Program-made: the position numbers and the translations under genes
Shown here: piece by piece, positions 26,344 to 35,471 of the stretch
Position numbering within the stretch: position 1 is the first letter of the stretch
Layout: every line of letters begins with the position of its first letter
Notes under the pieces: generated by a model
The model's input: only the letters and a program-made list of their open reading frames with translations
Databases searched by the model: none
Told to the model about the DNA's origin: nothing
NCBI RefSeq assembly: GCF_002214465.1
Contig: NZ_CP015101.1
Span: 112,502-176,501, forward strand
Length of the DNA stretch: 64,000 nucleotides
Source: Thermococcus barossii
GTDB lineage: Archaea; Methanobacteriota_B; Thermococci; Thermococcales; Thermococcaceae
Direction: 5' to 3'

Positions 26344-28260
26344 TTAAGCCCCCTTCTCCAGCTCGCTCGGGAACTTGATAGCATCGAACGGACACGTCTG
26401 GTTGCAGACGCCGCAGCCAGTGCAGAGCAGGTTGTCAATGCGCACCTTGTTCGTCTCCGGGTCGTAGACTAGGGCGGGACAGCCGGTGAGGAGTATGCAC
26501 GCCTTGCAGCCTGTGCACTTGTCCTCGATGACGAGCGGTATCTCCCCTATCTCCCCGCGCCTTATGACCGGGATGACGCACTCCTGCTTTGCTATTATCA
26601 CCGCCGGTCCCTCGACTCGCATGGCCTCCTTTATTGCTTCCCTCGTTGCCTTGAGGTCGTAGGGATCGACGGTCTTGACGTACTTCACTCCCAACGCCTT
26701 GACCAGCGCCTCGATGTCAATCTCGTTGAACTTCCTGCCGGTTTCGCTCCCGCCGGTTCCGGGGTGCGGCTGGTGGCCGGTCATGGCCGTTGTCCTGTTG
26801 TCGAGTATCATGACGAGAACGTTCAGGTTCTTGTAGACGGCATCAACCAGCGGCTGGATTCCGTTGTGGAAGAAGGTCGAGTCGCCTATCGTGGCGATTA
26901 TCTTCTTGTCCATCACGACGCTCTGGCCGTTGGCAAGGCTTATGCTAGCGCCCATGACGAACTCGGTCCAGATGGCTTCAAGCGGCGGGAGGAGCGAGAG
27001 GGCGTAGCAGCCTATGTCCCCGTGTATCGGAACCGAGTAGCGGCCGAGCTTTAGGTCCCTCAGCGCGTCCAAGGCGGCGCGGTAGCTCCCCCTGTGGGGA
27101 CAGCCCGGGCACATAACAGGAGGCCTCTTCGGGGCGAGGCTTTCGGCGAGCTTTACCTCCTCCGGCTTCTCATAGGTCTCCTCGCTTTCACCGGTGAGCC
27201 TCAGCAGGGCGTTCCTGACCAGTGAAGGCGTCAGCTCTCCCTCAAGTGGCAGATGGCCGGTCCTCTTGCCGTATATCGGCACGTTCAGGCCGGCCTCGTA
27301 GGCGGCAATCTTGACTTCCTCCTCAAGGAAGGGCGCGCCGTCCTCTATAACTATCGCGAAGTCCACACTCTTAAGGAACTCCACGACGAGCTTCCTCGGG
27401 AGCGGATGGGGCGTTGAGAGCTTGAGAACCTTGAAGTCGCCGTCGAGCTTGGGTAGAACCTCGCGCACGTAGTTGTACGGCGCCCCCTCGACGATTATCC
27501 CAACCCTACCGCTCCCCTCGACCCGGTTGAATTCCAACGCGTTGAACTCCTCCTCTATCTTAGCCAGCGTTTCGTTGAGCCACTTATGCCTCCTCCTGTT
27601 GCCCTCCATGCTGGCCCTGACGTAGCGCTCTATGTCCTTCTTGAAGACCGGCTTCCGGTTTAGCTCGATGAACTCGCCAACCTCGACGTCAGCTGTTGTG
27701 TGGTTCACCCTCGTCGTCGTGCGGAATATTACCGGAACCTTATAGCGCTCGCTCAGCTCGTAGGCGTAGATTATCAGGTCGTGGGCCTCCTGGGGGTCAG
27801 CAGGTTCGAGAACCGGCAGGAGCGAGAGCTTGCCGTAGTAGCGGTCGTCCTGCTCTGTCTGGCTGGTGTGCGGGCCGGGATCGTCTGCCACGAGAATGAC
27901 CAAACCACCTTCGACGCCAGAATAGGCCAGGCTCATCAGCGGGTCGGCCGCGACGTTAAGGCCGACGCACTTCATAGTCACGAGGGCTCTTAATCCGGTG
28001 TAGGCAACTCCTGTGGCCTCCTCTAAAGCCACCTTCTCGTTGGGCGCCCACTCGGCGAAGACCTCGGGCTTGAGCCTTGCGATGGTCTCGATGACCTCTG
28101 TTGATGGGGTTCCAGGGTAGCCTGTCGCAAAGACAACACCGCTTTCGAGGGCACCGTAAGCTATAGCTTCATTGCCCATGAGAAGCTTCTTTTCCCTCTT
28201 TCTGGCCTTCACTTCGATTGAATCAGAAGGATAAGCCTTAATCGCTTCCACTATGACCAC
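26344..28260 (-). CDS. iorA: Indolepyruvate:ferredoxin oxidoreductase alpha subunit
   Basis: A 638-residue subunit that decarboxylates aryl pyruvates from amino-acid transamination to acyl-CoA and reduces ferredoxin. The N-terminal part has GNEAIAYGALESGV and GYPGTPSTE. The TPP-binding part has GDIGCYAL and GDSTFFHNGIQPL with ILDN. Two [4Fe-4S] motifs end the protein: CTGCKAC (about 580) and CTGCGVCNQTC (about 610). The start is a GTG near 28260; a nearby in-frame GTG with better placed GGTGG is possible. The beta subunit gene, which often follows directly, is absent here. It must lie elsewhere. Confidence 0.9.
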   Translation of the reverse strand: MVIVEAIKAYPSDSIEVKARKREKKLLMGNEAIAYGALESGVVFATGYPGTPSTEVIETIARLKPEVFAEWAPNEKVALEEATGVAYTGLRALVTMKCVGLNVAADPLMSLAYSGVEGGLVILVADDPGPHTSQTEQDDRYYGKLSLLPVLEPADPQEAHDLIIYAYELSERYKVPVIFRTTTRVNHTTADVEVGEFIELNRKPVFKKDIERYVRASMEGNRRRHKWLNETLAKIEEEFNALEFNRVEGSGRVGIIVEGAPYNYVREVLPKLDGDFKVLKLSTPHPLPRKLVVEFLKSVDFAIVIEDGAPFLEEEVKIAAYEAGLNVPIYGKRTGHLPLEGELTPSLVRNALLRLTGESEETYEKPEEVKLAESLAPKRPPVMCPGCPHRGSYRAALDALRDLKLGRYSVPIHGDIGCYALSLLPPLEAIWTEFVMGASISLANGQSVVMDKKIIATIGDSTFFHNGIQPLVDAVYKNLNVLVMILDNRTTAMTGHQPHPGTGGSETGRKFNEIDIEALVKALGVKYVKTVDPYDLKATREAIKEAMRVEGPAVIIAKQECVIPVIRRGEIGEIPLVIEDKCTGCKACILLTGCPALVYDPETNKVRIDNLLCTGCGVCNQTCPFDAIKFPSELEKGA

Positions 28261-28421
28261 CGTAGTTCCTTTGTGGAGGGGGTTAAAACTCTACCTTCAG
28301 AAAAGTGTCAATAAATCTCGAAAAATCTTCGAAAAATTACCGCAGTTTTTTCTTGTTCTTGCCATGGTATGCCGGCAGTGTCTCGGCGTACCTTCCCACG
28401 GCAGGCCCAAATCTGCCTTCT
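28261..28421. other. Intergenic region before iorA
   Basis: This stretch carries the probable iorA promoter (GAGTTTTAACC near 28285-28295 on the minus strand). It also holds a short basic open frame (28337-28444) discussed as a finding. No larger gene is seen. Confidence 0.4.
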
Positions 28422-28670
28422 TCACCTCTTTCGCCTGTCATCATAGAAGTACTTGCTGAATACCTGCGCTTGGGCGTCCAGTACCCTTCTACTCACTAGA
28501 CTGCGGATGACTACGAGCATCAGAACCAAGCCGCCGAAGAGCAGGCTGAGATACTTTAACGCAACGTAGGCCCAGATACCAATGATCGCGAACATGCCTG
28601 CAACGACCAGGCCGAAGAGTGCGAGGAGTATCTTGTATCCGTACCTCTCCATGAAGAGGTCGAAGTCCAC
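28422..28670 (-). CDS. Small membrane protein (82 aa)
   Basis: Two hydrophobic segments (ILLALFGLVVAGMFAIIGIWAYVAL and LLFGGLVLMLVVI, about residues 12-55) are followed by a basic cytoplasmic tail (RSLVSRRVLDAQ...YFYDDRRKR). I chose the GTG at 28670 because GGGTGGTGGG precedes it; a GTG at 28679 is possible. The gene diverges from the one at 28763. The family is not recognised. Confidence 0.55.
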   Translation of the reverse strand: MDFDLFMERYGYKILLALFGLVVAGMFAIIGIWAYVALKYLSLLFGGLVLMLVVIRSLVSRRVLDAQAQVFSKYFYDDRRKR

Positions 28671-28721
28671 TCCCACCACCCTATGAAATTCATCTTATTC
28701 GGCGTAAAACCTTTTTGGGGA

Positions 28722-28732
28722 GGTTTAAATAC
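28722..28732 (+). promoter_or_regulatory. TATA box of the 28763 gene
   Basis: GGTTTAAATAC lies about 30 bp before the first in-frame start codons at 28754-28763, giving a leaderless or nearly leaderless transcript. Confidence 0.5.
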
Positions 28733-28762
28733 CTCCAACGCGCAGGTTAAGGCGTGATGAAG

Positions 28763-29050
28763 ATGAAGGTTGGGGAGCTTATTGAACTGCTCGACGAGAC
28801 GATAGCCAGCGTTAAGATTGCCATAATAGCCAATCAGAACAGGGTCTTTGAGAGCCCTCACACGAGTTACGAGTTCGCCCAGCGCGCCCTGGAGCTCCAG
28901 GAAGATTTGGACGACCTGATGAAGGTGCGGGAAATGCTCGCCAAACTCGACCCCGAGGATGACGCTGAAAGGCATTTCTCTGAGGAGGAACTTGGGGAGT
29001 TTTTGAAGCTCCTTGAGCTTCTCAGGAAGGCCGATGCACACGCCTACTGA
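28763..29050 (+). CDS. Helical protein of unknown function (about 95 aa)
   Basis: The product is MKVGELIELLDETIASVKIAII, then acidic amphipathic helices (ALELQEDLDDLMKVREMLAKL and EEELGEFLKLLELL). It is probably a small helical bundle. Start choice is uncertain: ATG 28763 has GTGAT four bases before it, while GTG 28754 and ATG 28757 fit a leaderless start. It lies 9 bp before the MazG-like gene and is probably in one operon with it. Function unknown. Confidence 0.6.
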   Translation: MKVGELIELLDETIASVKIAIIANQNRVFESPHTSYEFAQRALELQEDLDDLMKVREMLAKLDPEDDAERHFSEEELGEFLKLLELLRKADAHAY

Positions 29051-29059
29051 GGTGGTAGC

Positions 29060-29386
29060 GTGAACTTCAGGGAGCTTGAGGAAAAGCTTGTCGAGTTCAG
29101 AGACGCCAGGGGCTGGGCGAAGTATCACACGCCCAAAAACCTCGCCATCTCGGCGGCGGTTGAGCTGGGCGAGCTTCTGGAGCACTTCCAGTGGGAGAGC
29201 GATGGGGAGATACTCGAAGCTGTGAAAGACCCGGCCAAAAGGGAAGCCATAGCGGACGAGATAGCCGATGTCGTCATCTACCTAACACTTCTCGCCCACG
29301 AGCTCGGCATAGACCTCGATGAGGCACTTAAGCTGAAACTGAGGAAGAACGGGGAGAAGTATCCAGCTCCCGAAAGGCCTCCCTGA
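29060..29386 (+). CDS. MazG-like nucleotide pyrophosphohydrolase
   Basis: A 108-residue all-alpha NTP pyrophosphatase. The metal motif is Glu35/Glu38 (VELGELLEHFQWES) and Glu67/Asp70 (ADEIADVVIYL), the EExxE-ExxD pattern of MazG and dCTPase (RS21-C6) proteins. Such enzymes clean the nucleotide pool by cleaving (d)NTPs to (d)NMPs. The start is GTG at 29060 with GAGGTGGTAGC just before. Its end overlaps the convergent HIT gene by 59 bp. Confidence 0.85.
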   Translation: MNFRELEEKLVEFRDARGWAKYHTPKNLAISAAVELGELLEHFQWESDGEILEAVKDPAKREAIADEIADVVIYLTLLAHELGIDLDEALKLKLRKNGEKYPAPERPP

Positions 29387-29813
29387 GGGCGTTTAGTTCC
29401 TCTTCCCTCATCCTGTTCTTTATCCAGCGCTCCTTCAGGCTCAGGTTCTCGTCCTCCAAATCGAGGACGGCCTTTCTCACGCCACCGCGAGGGTTCCTGC
29501 TGTCCCCTTCCCAGCGGGGAATCACGTGGACGTGCAGGTGCGGAACGGTCTGGCCGGCGGCCCTGCCCAGGTTTATTCCGACGTTGAACCCGTCGGGCTT
29601 CAGTACCTGGGCCAGCTTCTCCATCGCCAGTTCCATTCCCCTCAGCAGTGCCTCCTTCTCCTCACCGCTAAGCTCCCACCAGCTCTCAACGTGTCTCCTG
29701 GGGACGACGAGCAGGTGCCCCCTGTTCGCTGGATACGAGTCGATTAGTATCCTTATCAGCTTGTCCTCGTACAGGAGAACATCAATCTTCGGCCTGCAGA
29801 ACGGACACTCCAT
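29328..29813 (-). CDS. HIT-family nucleotide hydrolase
   Basis: A 161-residue protein with MECPFCRPK at the N-terminus and the histidine triad in PHLHVHVIPR (His92, His94, His96). Members hydrolyse AMP-lysine, diadenosine polyphosphates or related nucleotides. The ATG at 29813 follows GGTG with six bases between. The C-terminal helix region (about 125-161) is charged and overlaps the MazG-like gene. The pairing of two nucleotide-cleaning enzymes is probably chance, as they are on opposite strands. Confidence 0.88.
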   Translation of the reverse strand: MECPFCRPKIDVLLYEDKLIRILIDSYPANRGHLLVVPRRHVESWWELSGEEKEALLRGMELAMEKLAQVLKPDGFNVGINLGRAAGQTVPHLHVHVIPRWEGDSRNPRGGVRKAVLDLEDENLSLKERWIKNRMREEELNALREAFRELDTSPRSSSVSA

Positions 29814-29868
29814 CGCCAACACCAAAGACTTAAAACGGGTTTCAAATAAAAATGCCTCGGTGGAGGGA

Positions 29869-30090
29869 ATGGAGGAGACCCTTGAGGTAATGAACAAAAC
29901 GTACCGGAGGTTCCTCGCGGTTGGCATGGGGTTTCTCATAGTGGCCTTCGGCATGATGATAGTTCAGCCCTTTGGCCGGGAGCCGTCGCTGATTCTGGCG
30001 GCGATACTCTTCGTAATCGCGTTCATTCCCCTGGAGTTCGCCAGGAGAATAGCCAGAAAGATGGCGATGCTCGCCTTGCGGGGTGAATAG
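29869..30090 (+). CDS. Small membrane protein (73 aa)
   Basis: From the ATG at 29869 with GGAGG seven bases upstream. The protein has a charged N-terminus (MEETLEVMNKTYRRFLA), then two hydrophobic segments (VGMGFLIVAFGMMIVQ and LILAAILFVIAFIPLEF) and a basic C-terminus. The family is not recognised. It sits just upstream of psmA, but a separate promoter follows it. Confidence 0.58.
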   Translation: MEETLEVMNKTYRRFLAVGMGFLIVAFGMMIVQPFGREPSLILAAILFVIAFIPLEFARRIARKMAMLALRGE

Positions 30091-30168
30091 AAAAGCTTAA
30101 TTAGGCCGTCCGAGAATTATGGCCAGAGAGTAGGAGATATGACGATAATTCGTTAGAGGTGATGTAAA

Positions 30169-30951
30169 ATGGCGTTTGTACCACCGCAGGCAGGTTACGA
30201 CAGGGCCATTACTGTTTTCAGCCCTGACGGAAGGCTCTTCCAGGTAAACTACGCACGGGAGGCCGTTAAGAGGGGAGCAACTGCAGTGGGTGTTAAGTGG
30301 AAGGAGGGTGTAGTTCTCGCGGTTGAGAAGAGGATAACGAGCAAGCTCATAGAGCCGAGCAGCTACGAGAAGATTTTCCAGATTGACGACCACATAGCGG
30401 CCGCTCCGAGCGGTATAATCGCCGATGCAAGGGTTCTCGTTGACAGGGCCCGGCTGGAGGCCCAGATTTACCGCCTGACCTACGGCGAACCCGTTCCGCT
30501 CACCGTTCTGGTGAAGAAGATTTGCGACCTTAAACAGGCTCACACCCAGTACGGCGGTGTGAGACCCTTCGGTGCCGCCCTCCTCATGGCCGGCGTCAAC
30601 GACAAACCGGAGCTCTATGAGACCGACCCCAGCGGGGCCTACTTCGAGTGGAAGGCAGTCGCCATAGGTAGCGGCAGGAACACGGCGATGGCCATCTTCG
30701 AGGAGCACTACACCGACGACATAGACATGGAGGGTGCGGTGAAGCTCGCCATAATGGCCCTCGCGAAGACCCTTGAGGAGCCGAGCCCGGACAGCATAGA
30801 GGTTGCCTACATAACCATGGAGGACAAGCGCTGGAAGAAGCTCGGCAAGGAGGAAGTCGCCAAGTACCTCGATGAAATCCTTGAAGAGGTCAAGGAAGAG
30901 GAAGTTGAAGAGAAGGAAGAGGACTACTCCGAACTGGACAGCAACTACTGA
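30169..30951 (+). CDS. psmA: Proteasome alpha subunit
   Basis: A 260-residue outer-ring subunit of the 20S proteasome. It begins [33 protein letters not shown], where the first residues form the gate and [19 protein letters not shown]-like sequence is the alpha-subunit signature. The extreme C-terminus is acidic ([19 protein letters not shown]). It leads the operon of SBDS and exosome genes, a classic archaeal superoperon joining protein and RNA turnover. A CTTAATTAGG element near 30094-30103 is a candidate TATA box, leaving a leader of about 45 bases. Confidence 0.96.
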   Translation: MAFVPPQAGYDRAITVFSPDGRLFQVNYAREAVKRGATAVGVKWKEGVVLAVEKRITSKLIEPSSYEKIFQIDDHIAAAPSGIIADARVLVDRARLEAQIYRLTYGEPVPLTVLVKKICDLKQAHTQYGGVRPFGAALLMAGVNDKPELYETDPSGAYFEWKAVAIGSGRNTAMAIFEEHYTDDIDMEGAVKLAIMALAKTLEEPSPDSIEVAYITMEDKRWKKLGKEEVAKYLDEILEEVKEEEVEEKEEDYSELDSNY

Positions 30952-30962
30952 GGTGACGGGCG

Positions 30963-31673
30963 ATGCCCATAAGCGTTGATAAAGCCGTCATCGCCCGTCT
31001 GAAGACGCACGGCGAGACCTTCGAGATACTCGTTGACCCCTACCTCGCGAGGGACTTCAAGGAGGGCAAGGAGGTTCCGATAGAAGAGATCCTTGCCACC
31101 CCCTACGTTTTCAAGGACGCCCACAAGGGCGACAAGGCGAGCGAGCACGAGATGGAGAAGATATTCGGCACCAGCGACCCCTACGAGGTGGCAAAGATAA
31201 TCCTCCGTAAGGGAGAGGTTCAGCTCACCGCAGAGCAGAGGAGGCAGATGCTCGAAGATAAGAGGCGCTACATAGCGACGATTATTCACAGGCACGCCGT
31301 TGACCCGAGAACAGGCTATCCCCACCCGGTTGATAGAATCCTCCGCGCGATGGAGGAAGCCGGGGTCCACATAGACCTCTTCAAGGACGCCGAGGCGCAG
31401 GTTCCCGGGGTTATCAAGGCGATAAGGCCCCTTCTCCCGATAAAGATGGAGCTTAAGGTCATAGCCGTCAAGATACCCGGTGACTACGTCGGCAAGGCCT
31501 ACGGGGAGGTGCGGAAGTTCGGAACGATAAAGCGCGAGGAGTGGGCCAGCGACGGCTCGTGGCTGTTCCTTATCGAGATTCCTGGAGGAATTGAGGACGA
31601 GTTTTATGAGAAGCTTAACGCCCTCACGAAGGGCAACGCTGTAACTAAACTGATAGAGAGGAAGGGACTATGA
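30963..31673 (+). CDS. SBDS-family ribosome maturation protein
   Basis: The archaeal relative of human SBDS and yeast Sdo1, which helps release the anti-association factor eIF6 from the large ribosomal subunit. The three domains are seen: an N-terminal FYSH part (1-90, with [20 protein letters not shown]), a helical middle (95-165) and a ferredoxin-like C-terminus ([20 protein letters not shown]). 236 residues is the usual length. The ATG at 30963 has GAGGTGACGGGCG upstream. Its stop overlaps the Rrp4 start by 4 bp. Confidence 0.95.
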   Translation: MPISVDKAVIARLKTHGETFEILVDPYLARDFKEGKEVPIEEILATPYVFKDAHKGDKASEHEMEKIFGTSDPYEVAKIILRKGEVQLTAEQRRQMLEDKRRYIATIIHRHAVDPRTGYPHPVDRILRAMEEAGVHIDLFKDAEAQVPGVIKAIRPLLPIKMELKVIAVKIPGDYVGKAYGEVRKFGTIKREEWASDGSWLFLIEIPGGIEDEFYEKLNALTKGNAVTKLIERKGL

Positions 31674-32440
31674 GACGGATTTTTGTAAAGAATAGGGAAC
31701 TGGTGGTCCCGGGCACTTTGCTTGCCCAGGGGCCGTTTAAGAGCGGAAGAGGGACTTTCAGGGAAGGCAACAGAATATACTCCACGGTCGTTGGACTGGT
31801 TGAGATAAGGGGAGACTCCATAAGGGTGATACCCCTCGAAGGACCGTACATCCCAGAGGTGGGCGACAACGTTCTCGGTAAGATAACCGACGTTAGGTTC
31901 TCCAACTGGAGCGTGGACATAGGGGCACCCTACGAGGCCAACCTGCGCGTCCAGGACGCGGTGGAGGAGCGCATAGACATACTGAAGACGGATCTGAGGA
32001 AGATATTCGACATTGGCGACATAATCTACGCCAGGATAAAGGCGTACAACGAGATAAACCAGATAGACCTGACGACGAAGGGCATGCCCTTCAAGGGTGG
32101 CCCGCTCAGGGGAGGGCAGATAGTGAAGATAACCCCCTCCAAGGTGCCGAGGCTCATCGGCAAGGGCGGTTCGATGATAAACCTCATCAAGAAGCTGACC
32201 GGGACGAGGATAATAGTCGGCCAGAACGGCTGGGTCTGGGTCAGCGGGAGAAACGATGAACTTGAGAAGCTCGCGATTGAGGCGATACTCAAGGTGGACA
32301 GGGAGAGCCATACCCAGGGACTGACCGACAGGGTCAAGGAACTCCTCATGACCAGGCTCCAGGAGCTCAAGGAGAGGGGAGTCGTTGAGGAGATACCCAA
32401 GATTGAAGAGCAAACTGCTGGAGAGGGTGAAGGAGAATGA
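31670..32440 (+). CDS. rrp4: Exosome RNA-binding subunit Rrp4
   Basis: A 256-residue cap protein of the archaeal exosome. It has an N-terminal beta domain ([11 protein letters not shown], about 8-60), an S1 domain (about 65-140, [21 protein letters not shown]) and a KH domain (about 150-210, with [20 protein letters not shown]). It threads RNA into the Rrp41-Rrp42 ring. It overlaps both neighbours by 4 bp. The acidic C-terminal tail ([17 protein letters not shown]) is a common feature of this lineage. Confidence 0.95.
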   Translation: MRRIFVKNRELVVPGTLLAQGPFKSGRGTFREGNRIYSTVVGLVEIRGDSIRVIPLEGPYIPEVGDNVLGKITDVRFSNWSVDIGAPYEANLRVQDAVEERIDILKTDLRKIFDIGDIIYARIKAYNEINQIDLTTKGMPFKGGPLRGGQIVKITPSKVPRLIGKGGSMINLIKKLTGTRIIVGQNGWVWVSGRNDELEKLAIEAILKVDRESHTQGLTDRVKELLMTRLQELKERGVVEEIPKIEEQTAGEGEGE

Positions 32441-33186
32441 TGGGCAAGCCAGAGGGTTTAAAGCTCATAGATGAGAACGGGAGAAGGATAGACGGTAGAA
32501 AGAAGTACGAACTCCGGCCTATAAAGATGGAAGTCGGCGTGCTGAAGAACGCCGACGGTTCTGCCTACGTTGAATGGGGCAAGAACAAGGTTCTCGCCGC
32601 CGTTTACGGGCCGAGGGAAATTCATCCCAAGCACCTTCAGAGGCCGGACAGGGCAATCCTGCGCGTCCGCTACAACATGGCACCCTTCAGCGTGGAGGAG
32701 CGCAAGAAGCCCGGTCCGGACAGGAGGAGCGTTGAGATAAGCAAGGTCATAAGGGGCGCGCTTGAACCGGCGCTTATCCTTGAGATGTTCCCCAGGACTG
32801 CCATAGACATCTTCATCGAAGTCCTTCAGGCCGACGCCGGAACGAGGGTTGCCGGTATAACCGCCGCATCTCTGGCCCTGGCCGATGCGGGCGTTCCGAT
32901 GAGGGACCTCGTGGCGGCGTGCGCCGCGGGGAAGATAGAGGGCGAAATAGTCCTCGACCTCAACAAGGACGAGGACAACTACGGTGAAGCAGATGTGCCT
33001 GTTGCGATAATGCCCCTCAAGAACGATATAACGCTCCTTCAGATGGATGGCTATCTCACCAGAGAGGAGTTTGTTGAGGCGGTGAAGCTGGCAATCAAGG
33101 GGGCAAAGGCAGTCTACCAGAAGCAGCGCGAGGCGCTGAAGGTCAAGTATCTCAAGATAGCGGAGGAGGTCGGTGGAGGTGACTGA
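32437..33186 (+). CDS. rrp41: Exosome catalytic subunit Rrp41
   Basis: A 249-residue RNase PH-fold subunit carrying the phosphorolytic active site. Key features are [15 protein letters not shown] at the N-terminus, [16 protein letters not shown], and the metal/phosphate loop [20 protein letters not shown] with the conserved Asp pair. It degrades RNA 3' to 5' with phosphate. The start ATG overlaps the Rrp4 stop, and the C-terminal GGGD overlaps the next gene's ribosome binding site. Confidence 0.96.
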   Translation: MMGKPEGLKLIDENGRRIDGRKKYELRPIKMEVGVLKNADGSAYVEWGKNKVLAAVYGPREIHPKHLQRPDRAILRVRYNMAPFSVEERKKPGPDRRSVEISKVIRGALEPALILEMFPRTAIDIFIEVLQADAGTRVAGITAASLALADAGVPMRDLVAACAAGKIEGEIVLDLNKDEDNYGEADVPVAIMPLKNDITLLQMDGYLTREEFVEAVKLAIKGAKAVYQKQREALKVKYLKIAEEVGGGD

Positions 33187-33187
33187 G

Positions 33188-33997
33188 ATGGAAGTGATGG
33201 CCAGCATAATGCGCGACCACATCCTGAGCCTTCTTAAGGAGGGCAGGCGCATAGACGGCCGCGGTCTTGAGGACTATCGCGACCTTGAGGTCAGGGTCAA
33301 CGTCATTGAAAAGGCCGAGGGCTCGGCGTGGGTGAGGCTCGGCAACACCCAGGTTCTCGTCGGCATAAAGGTGGACATGGGCGAGCCGTTCCCGGACCTT
33401 CCTGAGAAGGGCGTCATAACGACCAACGTCGAGCTCGTGCCTCTCGCCTCCCCGAGCTTTGAACCCGGCCCGCCCGACGAGAATGCCATAGAGCTGGCGC
33501 GTGTCGTGGACAGGGGTATAAGGGAGAGTCAAGCTGTGGAGCTTGAGAAGCTGGTCATAGTCCCTGGCAAGCTCGTCCGTGTAGTCTTCATAGACGTCCA
33601 CGTCCTTGACCACGACGGAAACCTGCTGGACGCCAGTGGAATCGGTGCCATCGCCGCCCTTCTGAGCACGAAGATGCCGAAGGTCGTCTACGACGAGGAG
33701 AACGACGAGGTTCAGGTTCTCGATGAGTACGAGCCGCTTCCGGTGAGCAGGGTGCCGATTCCCGTGACAATAGCCAAAATCGGCGGCAACCTCCTTGCCG
33801 ACCCCAACCTCGACGAGGAGCGCGTCATGGACGGCAGGATAACCATAACCACCGACGAGAACGGCATGATTTCCTCGGTTCAGAAGAGCGAGGGCGGCAG
33901 CTTTAAGCTTGAGGAGGTTATGTACGCGGTTGACCTTGCCCTGAAGAAGGCCGCTGAGATCAGGGAGAAGGTTCTTGAGGCCGTAGGGGCCGAGTGA
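33188..33997 (+). CDS. rrp42: Exosome subunit Rrp42
   Basis: A 269-residue RNase PH-like subunit forming the hexameric ring with Rrp41. It has the family opening (RRIDGRGLEDYRDLEVRVNVI) and ends VYAVDLALKKAAEIREKV, but lacks the catalytic DxxxxxD of Rrp41, as expected for a structural subunit. The ATG at 33188 follows GGAGGTGACTGAG. Last member of the proteasome/SBDS/exosome operon; the stop overlaps a GTG that might start the next gene, though a later ATG is preferred. Confidence 0.95.
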   Translation: MEVMASIMRDHILSLLKEGRRIDGRGLEDYRDLEVRVNVIEKAEGSAWVRLGNTQVLVGIKVDMGEPFPDLPEKGVITTNVELVPLASPSFEPGPPDENAIELARVVDRGIRESQAVELEKLVIVPGKLVRVVFIDVHVLDHDGNLLDASGIGAIAALLSTKMPKVVYDEENDEVQVLDEYEPLPVSRVPIPVTIAKIGGNLLADPNLDEERVMDGRITITTDENGMISSVQKSEGGSFKLEEVMYAVDLALKKAAEIREKVLEAVGAE

Positions 33998-34029
33998 ACC
34001 TTTTCTTTTCACCTTTTGGGGTGGCTGCC

Positions 34030-34326
34030 ATGGGAGCCTCTCTTTTTGTTGACATCATAGCCATTGCGGTGCTGGTGCTTTTTCTGTTTCAGTTTCTCAG
34101 ACTGGCCGTTAGAGGGGGCTCCAAAAAGGAGCTTTACCTGACGCTTGCGCTCTTTTCGATTACCCTTGGGGTCTGGCTTATCTACAACGCCTCCTTTACC
34201 TGGGGATGGGATGTATATACCTACGTTCCCCTTGCCTTTGCGGTTGCCACCTTTCTCCTCAGCGTCTTTGGTCTGTTCCGGCTGCGGGAAGAGGAGGGGT
34301 TGGGAGGTTTTCAGAAAGAGATATAA
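34030..34326 (+). CDS. Small membrane protein (98 aa)
   Basis: Three predicted membrane segments: VDIIAIAVLVLFLFQFL, LYLTLALFSITLGVWLIY and YVPLAFAVATFLLSVF. The start ATG at 34030 follows GGGGTGGCTGCC; a GTG at 33994 overlapping the rrp42 stop is possible but lacks a site. The family is not recognised. It may be transcribed with the exosome operon because only about 30 bp separate them. Confidence 0.58.
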   Translation: MGASLFVDIIAIAVLVLFLFQFLRLAVRGGSKKELYLTLALFSITLGVWLIYNASFTWGWDVYTYVPLAFAVATFLLSVFGLFRLREEEGLGGFQKEI

Positions 34327-34328
34327 AC
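34320..34328 (+). promoter_or_regulatory. TATA box of sepF
   Basis: GATATAAAC lies inside the last codons of the upstream membrane gene, 54 bp before the sepF ATG. That spacing leaves a leader of about 27 bases with the GGGGGG ribosome binding site at its end. Confidence 0.5.
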
Positions 34329-34377
34329 ACCAATGCCCAAATTAATCCAGCCTTACGATTAACTGGGGGGAACAGTT

Positions 34378-34773
34378 ATGGGATTGTTTGACAGCCTTAA
34401 AAAGAAGGACGAAAAGGCCAAGAAGAAGCCGTCCGCGGCGATTAAAAAGGAGGTTGCTCCTAGGCGTGATATCGATGTCATCCCTCTCGAGGAGGATGTT
34501 CTTGCTAAGGAGATTGTCAAGCCCCAGGTCAGGTACCTCAAGAAGATCGTCGTTACCAGCTATGCCGACCTCGAGAGAATCTCCGAGGAGCTCCAGAACG
34601 GCAACATAATCCTAGTCGACCTCACACCGCTGGAGGTCAAACCGGAGGTTCTCGAAAAGGTTGCGGAGCAGATAAAGGGAATGGTCAGCGCCCTCGGTGG
34701 ACAGGCCGCTAAAATCTGCAAGCACGAGATAAAGCTGATTCTCGTCCCGTCAGACATAAGGATCGCCAAGTGA
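34378..34773 (+). CDS. sepF: Archaeal SepF cell-division protein
   Basis: A 131-residue protein that anchors FtsZ to the membrane. MGLFDSLKKK is the amphipathic membrane-targeting helix. A charged linker follows (KAKKKPSAAIKKEVAPRRD). The SepF globular domain spans about 50-131 (YLKKIVVTSYADLERISEELQNGNIILVDLTPLEV, ending LILVPSDIRIAK). It is the archaeal SepF (DUF552) layout. GGGGGGAAC precedes the ATG. T-rich sequence (TTTCTTTTT) follows the stop as a likely terminator. Confidence 0.9.
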   Translation: MGLFDSLKKKDEKAKKKPSAAIKKEVAPRRDIDVIPLEEDVLAKEIVKPQVRYLKKIVVTSYADLERISEELQNGNIILVDLTPLEVKPEVLEKVAEQIKGMVSALGGQAAKICKHEIKLILVPSDIRIAK

Positions 34774-34776
34774 CGG

Positions 34777-34788
34777 CTTTCTTTTTCT
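34777..34788 (+). terminator. T-rich tract after sepF
   Basis: TTTCTTTTTCT directly follows the stop codon, consistent with oligo-T termination before the separate ZPR1 promoter (ATTTTATAAAGG around 34799). Confidence 0.4.
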
Positions 34789-34842
34789 ACCCTACCATGA
34801 TTTTATAAAGGGTTTACCTGCTCTATTCTTCGGTGATGAGAG

Positions 34843-35466
34843 ATGACCGAGAGGGAAGGAGAGATTCAGGAGATTCGCCTTGGAGACTGTCCGATTTGCG
34901 GTGGCAAGGGCACGCTCAAGGCTATTCAATACGTTCACGACATCCCCTACTTTGGAAAGGTCATGGAGAGCACCATAATCTGCGAGCGCTGTGGTTATAG
35001 AAACGCGGATGTCATGATACTCGAGGACAGGCCGCCCAAGCTCTACACGGTTAAGGTGGAGAACGAGAAGGACCTCTTCACCCGCGTGGTGAGGAGCAAG
35101 AGCGGGACGATAGAGCTGGAGGAAATAGGCGTCAAGATAGAGCCAGGGCCAGCAGCGGAGGGCTTTGTCAGCAACGTCGAGGGAGTGCTTGAAAGGGTCA
35201 GGGAGACCCTCATAATGGCGAAGCATTTCCGGCAGAGTGAGGGTGATGAGGAAGCGGTTAGAAAGGCCGACGAGATACTGGAGTACATAGAAGAGGTAAA
35301 GGCCGGAAAGAAGCCCCTGACGGTCAAGATAGCCGACCCGCTGGGCAACAGTGCCCTCATAGGTGAGAAGGTGAAGAGCAGGCTTTTGAGCGAGGAGGAA
35401 ATAAAAAAGCTCAGCCTCGGGCCATATAAGATAGTTGAACCTGAGGAAGCGGGGGAGGGAGAATAG
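34843..35466 (+). CDS. ZPR1-type zinc-finger protein
   Basis: A 207-residue protein with a zinc finger Cys16/Cys19 (GDCPICGGKG) and Cys47/Cys50 (IICERCGYRN). A beta-rich A domain follows (about 60-120) and then a helical stretch. Eukaryotic ZPR1 is a chaperone for elongation factor eEF1A; the archaeal single-module form probably acts on aEF1A. GGTGATGAG lies just before the ATG, with a TATA-like TTTTATAAAG about 40 bp upstream. Confidence 0.85.
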   Translation: MTEREGEIQEIRLGDCPICGGKGTLKAIQYVHDIPYFGKVMESTIICERCGYRNADVMILEDRPPKLYTVKVENEKDLFTRVVRSKSGTIELEEIGVKIEPGPAAEGFVSNVEGVLERVRETLIMAKHFRQSEGDEEAVRKADEILEYIEEVKAGKKPLTVKIADPLGNSALIGEKVKSRLLSEEEIKKLSLGPYKIVEPEEAGEGE

Positions 35467-35471
35467 TCCGA

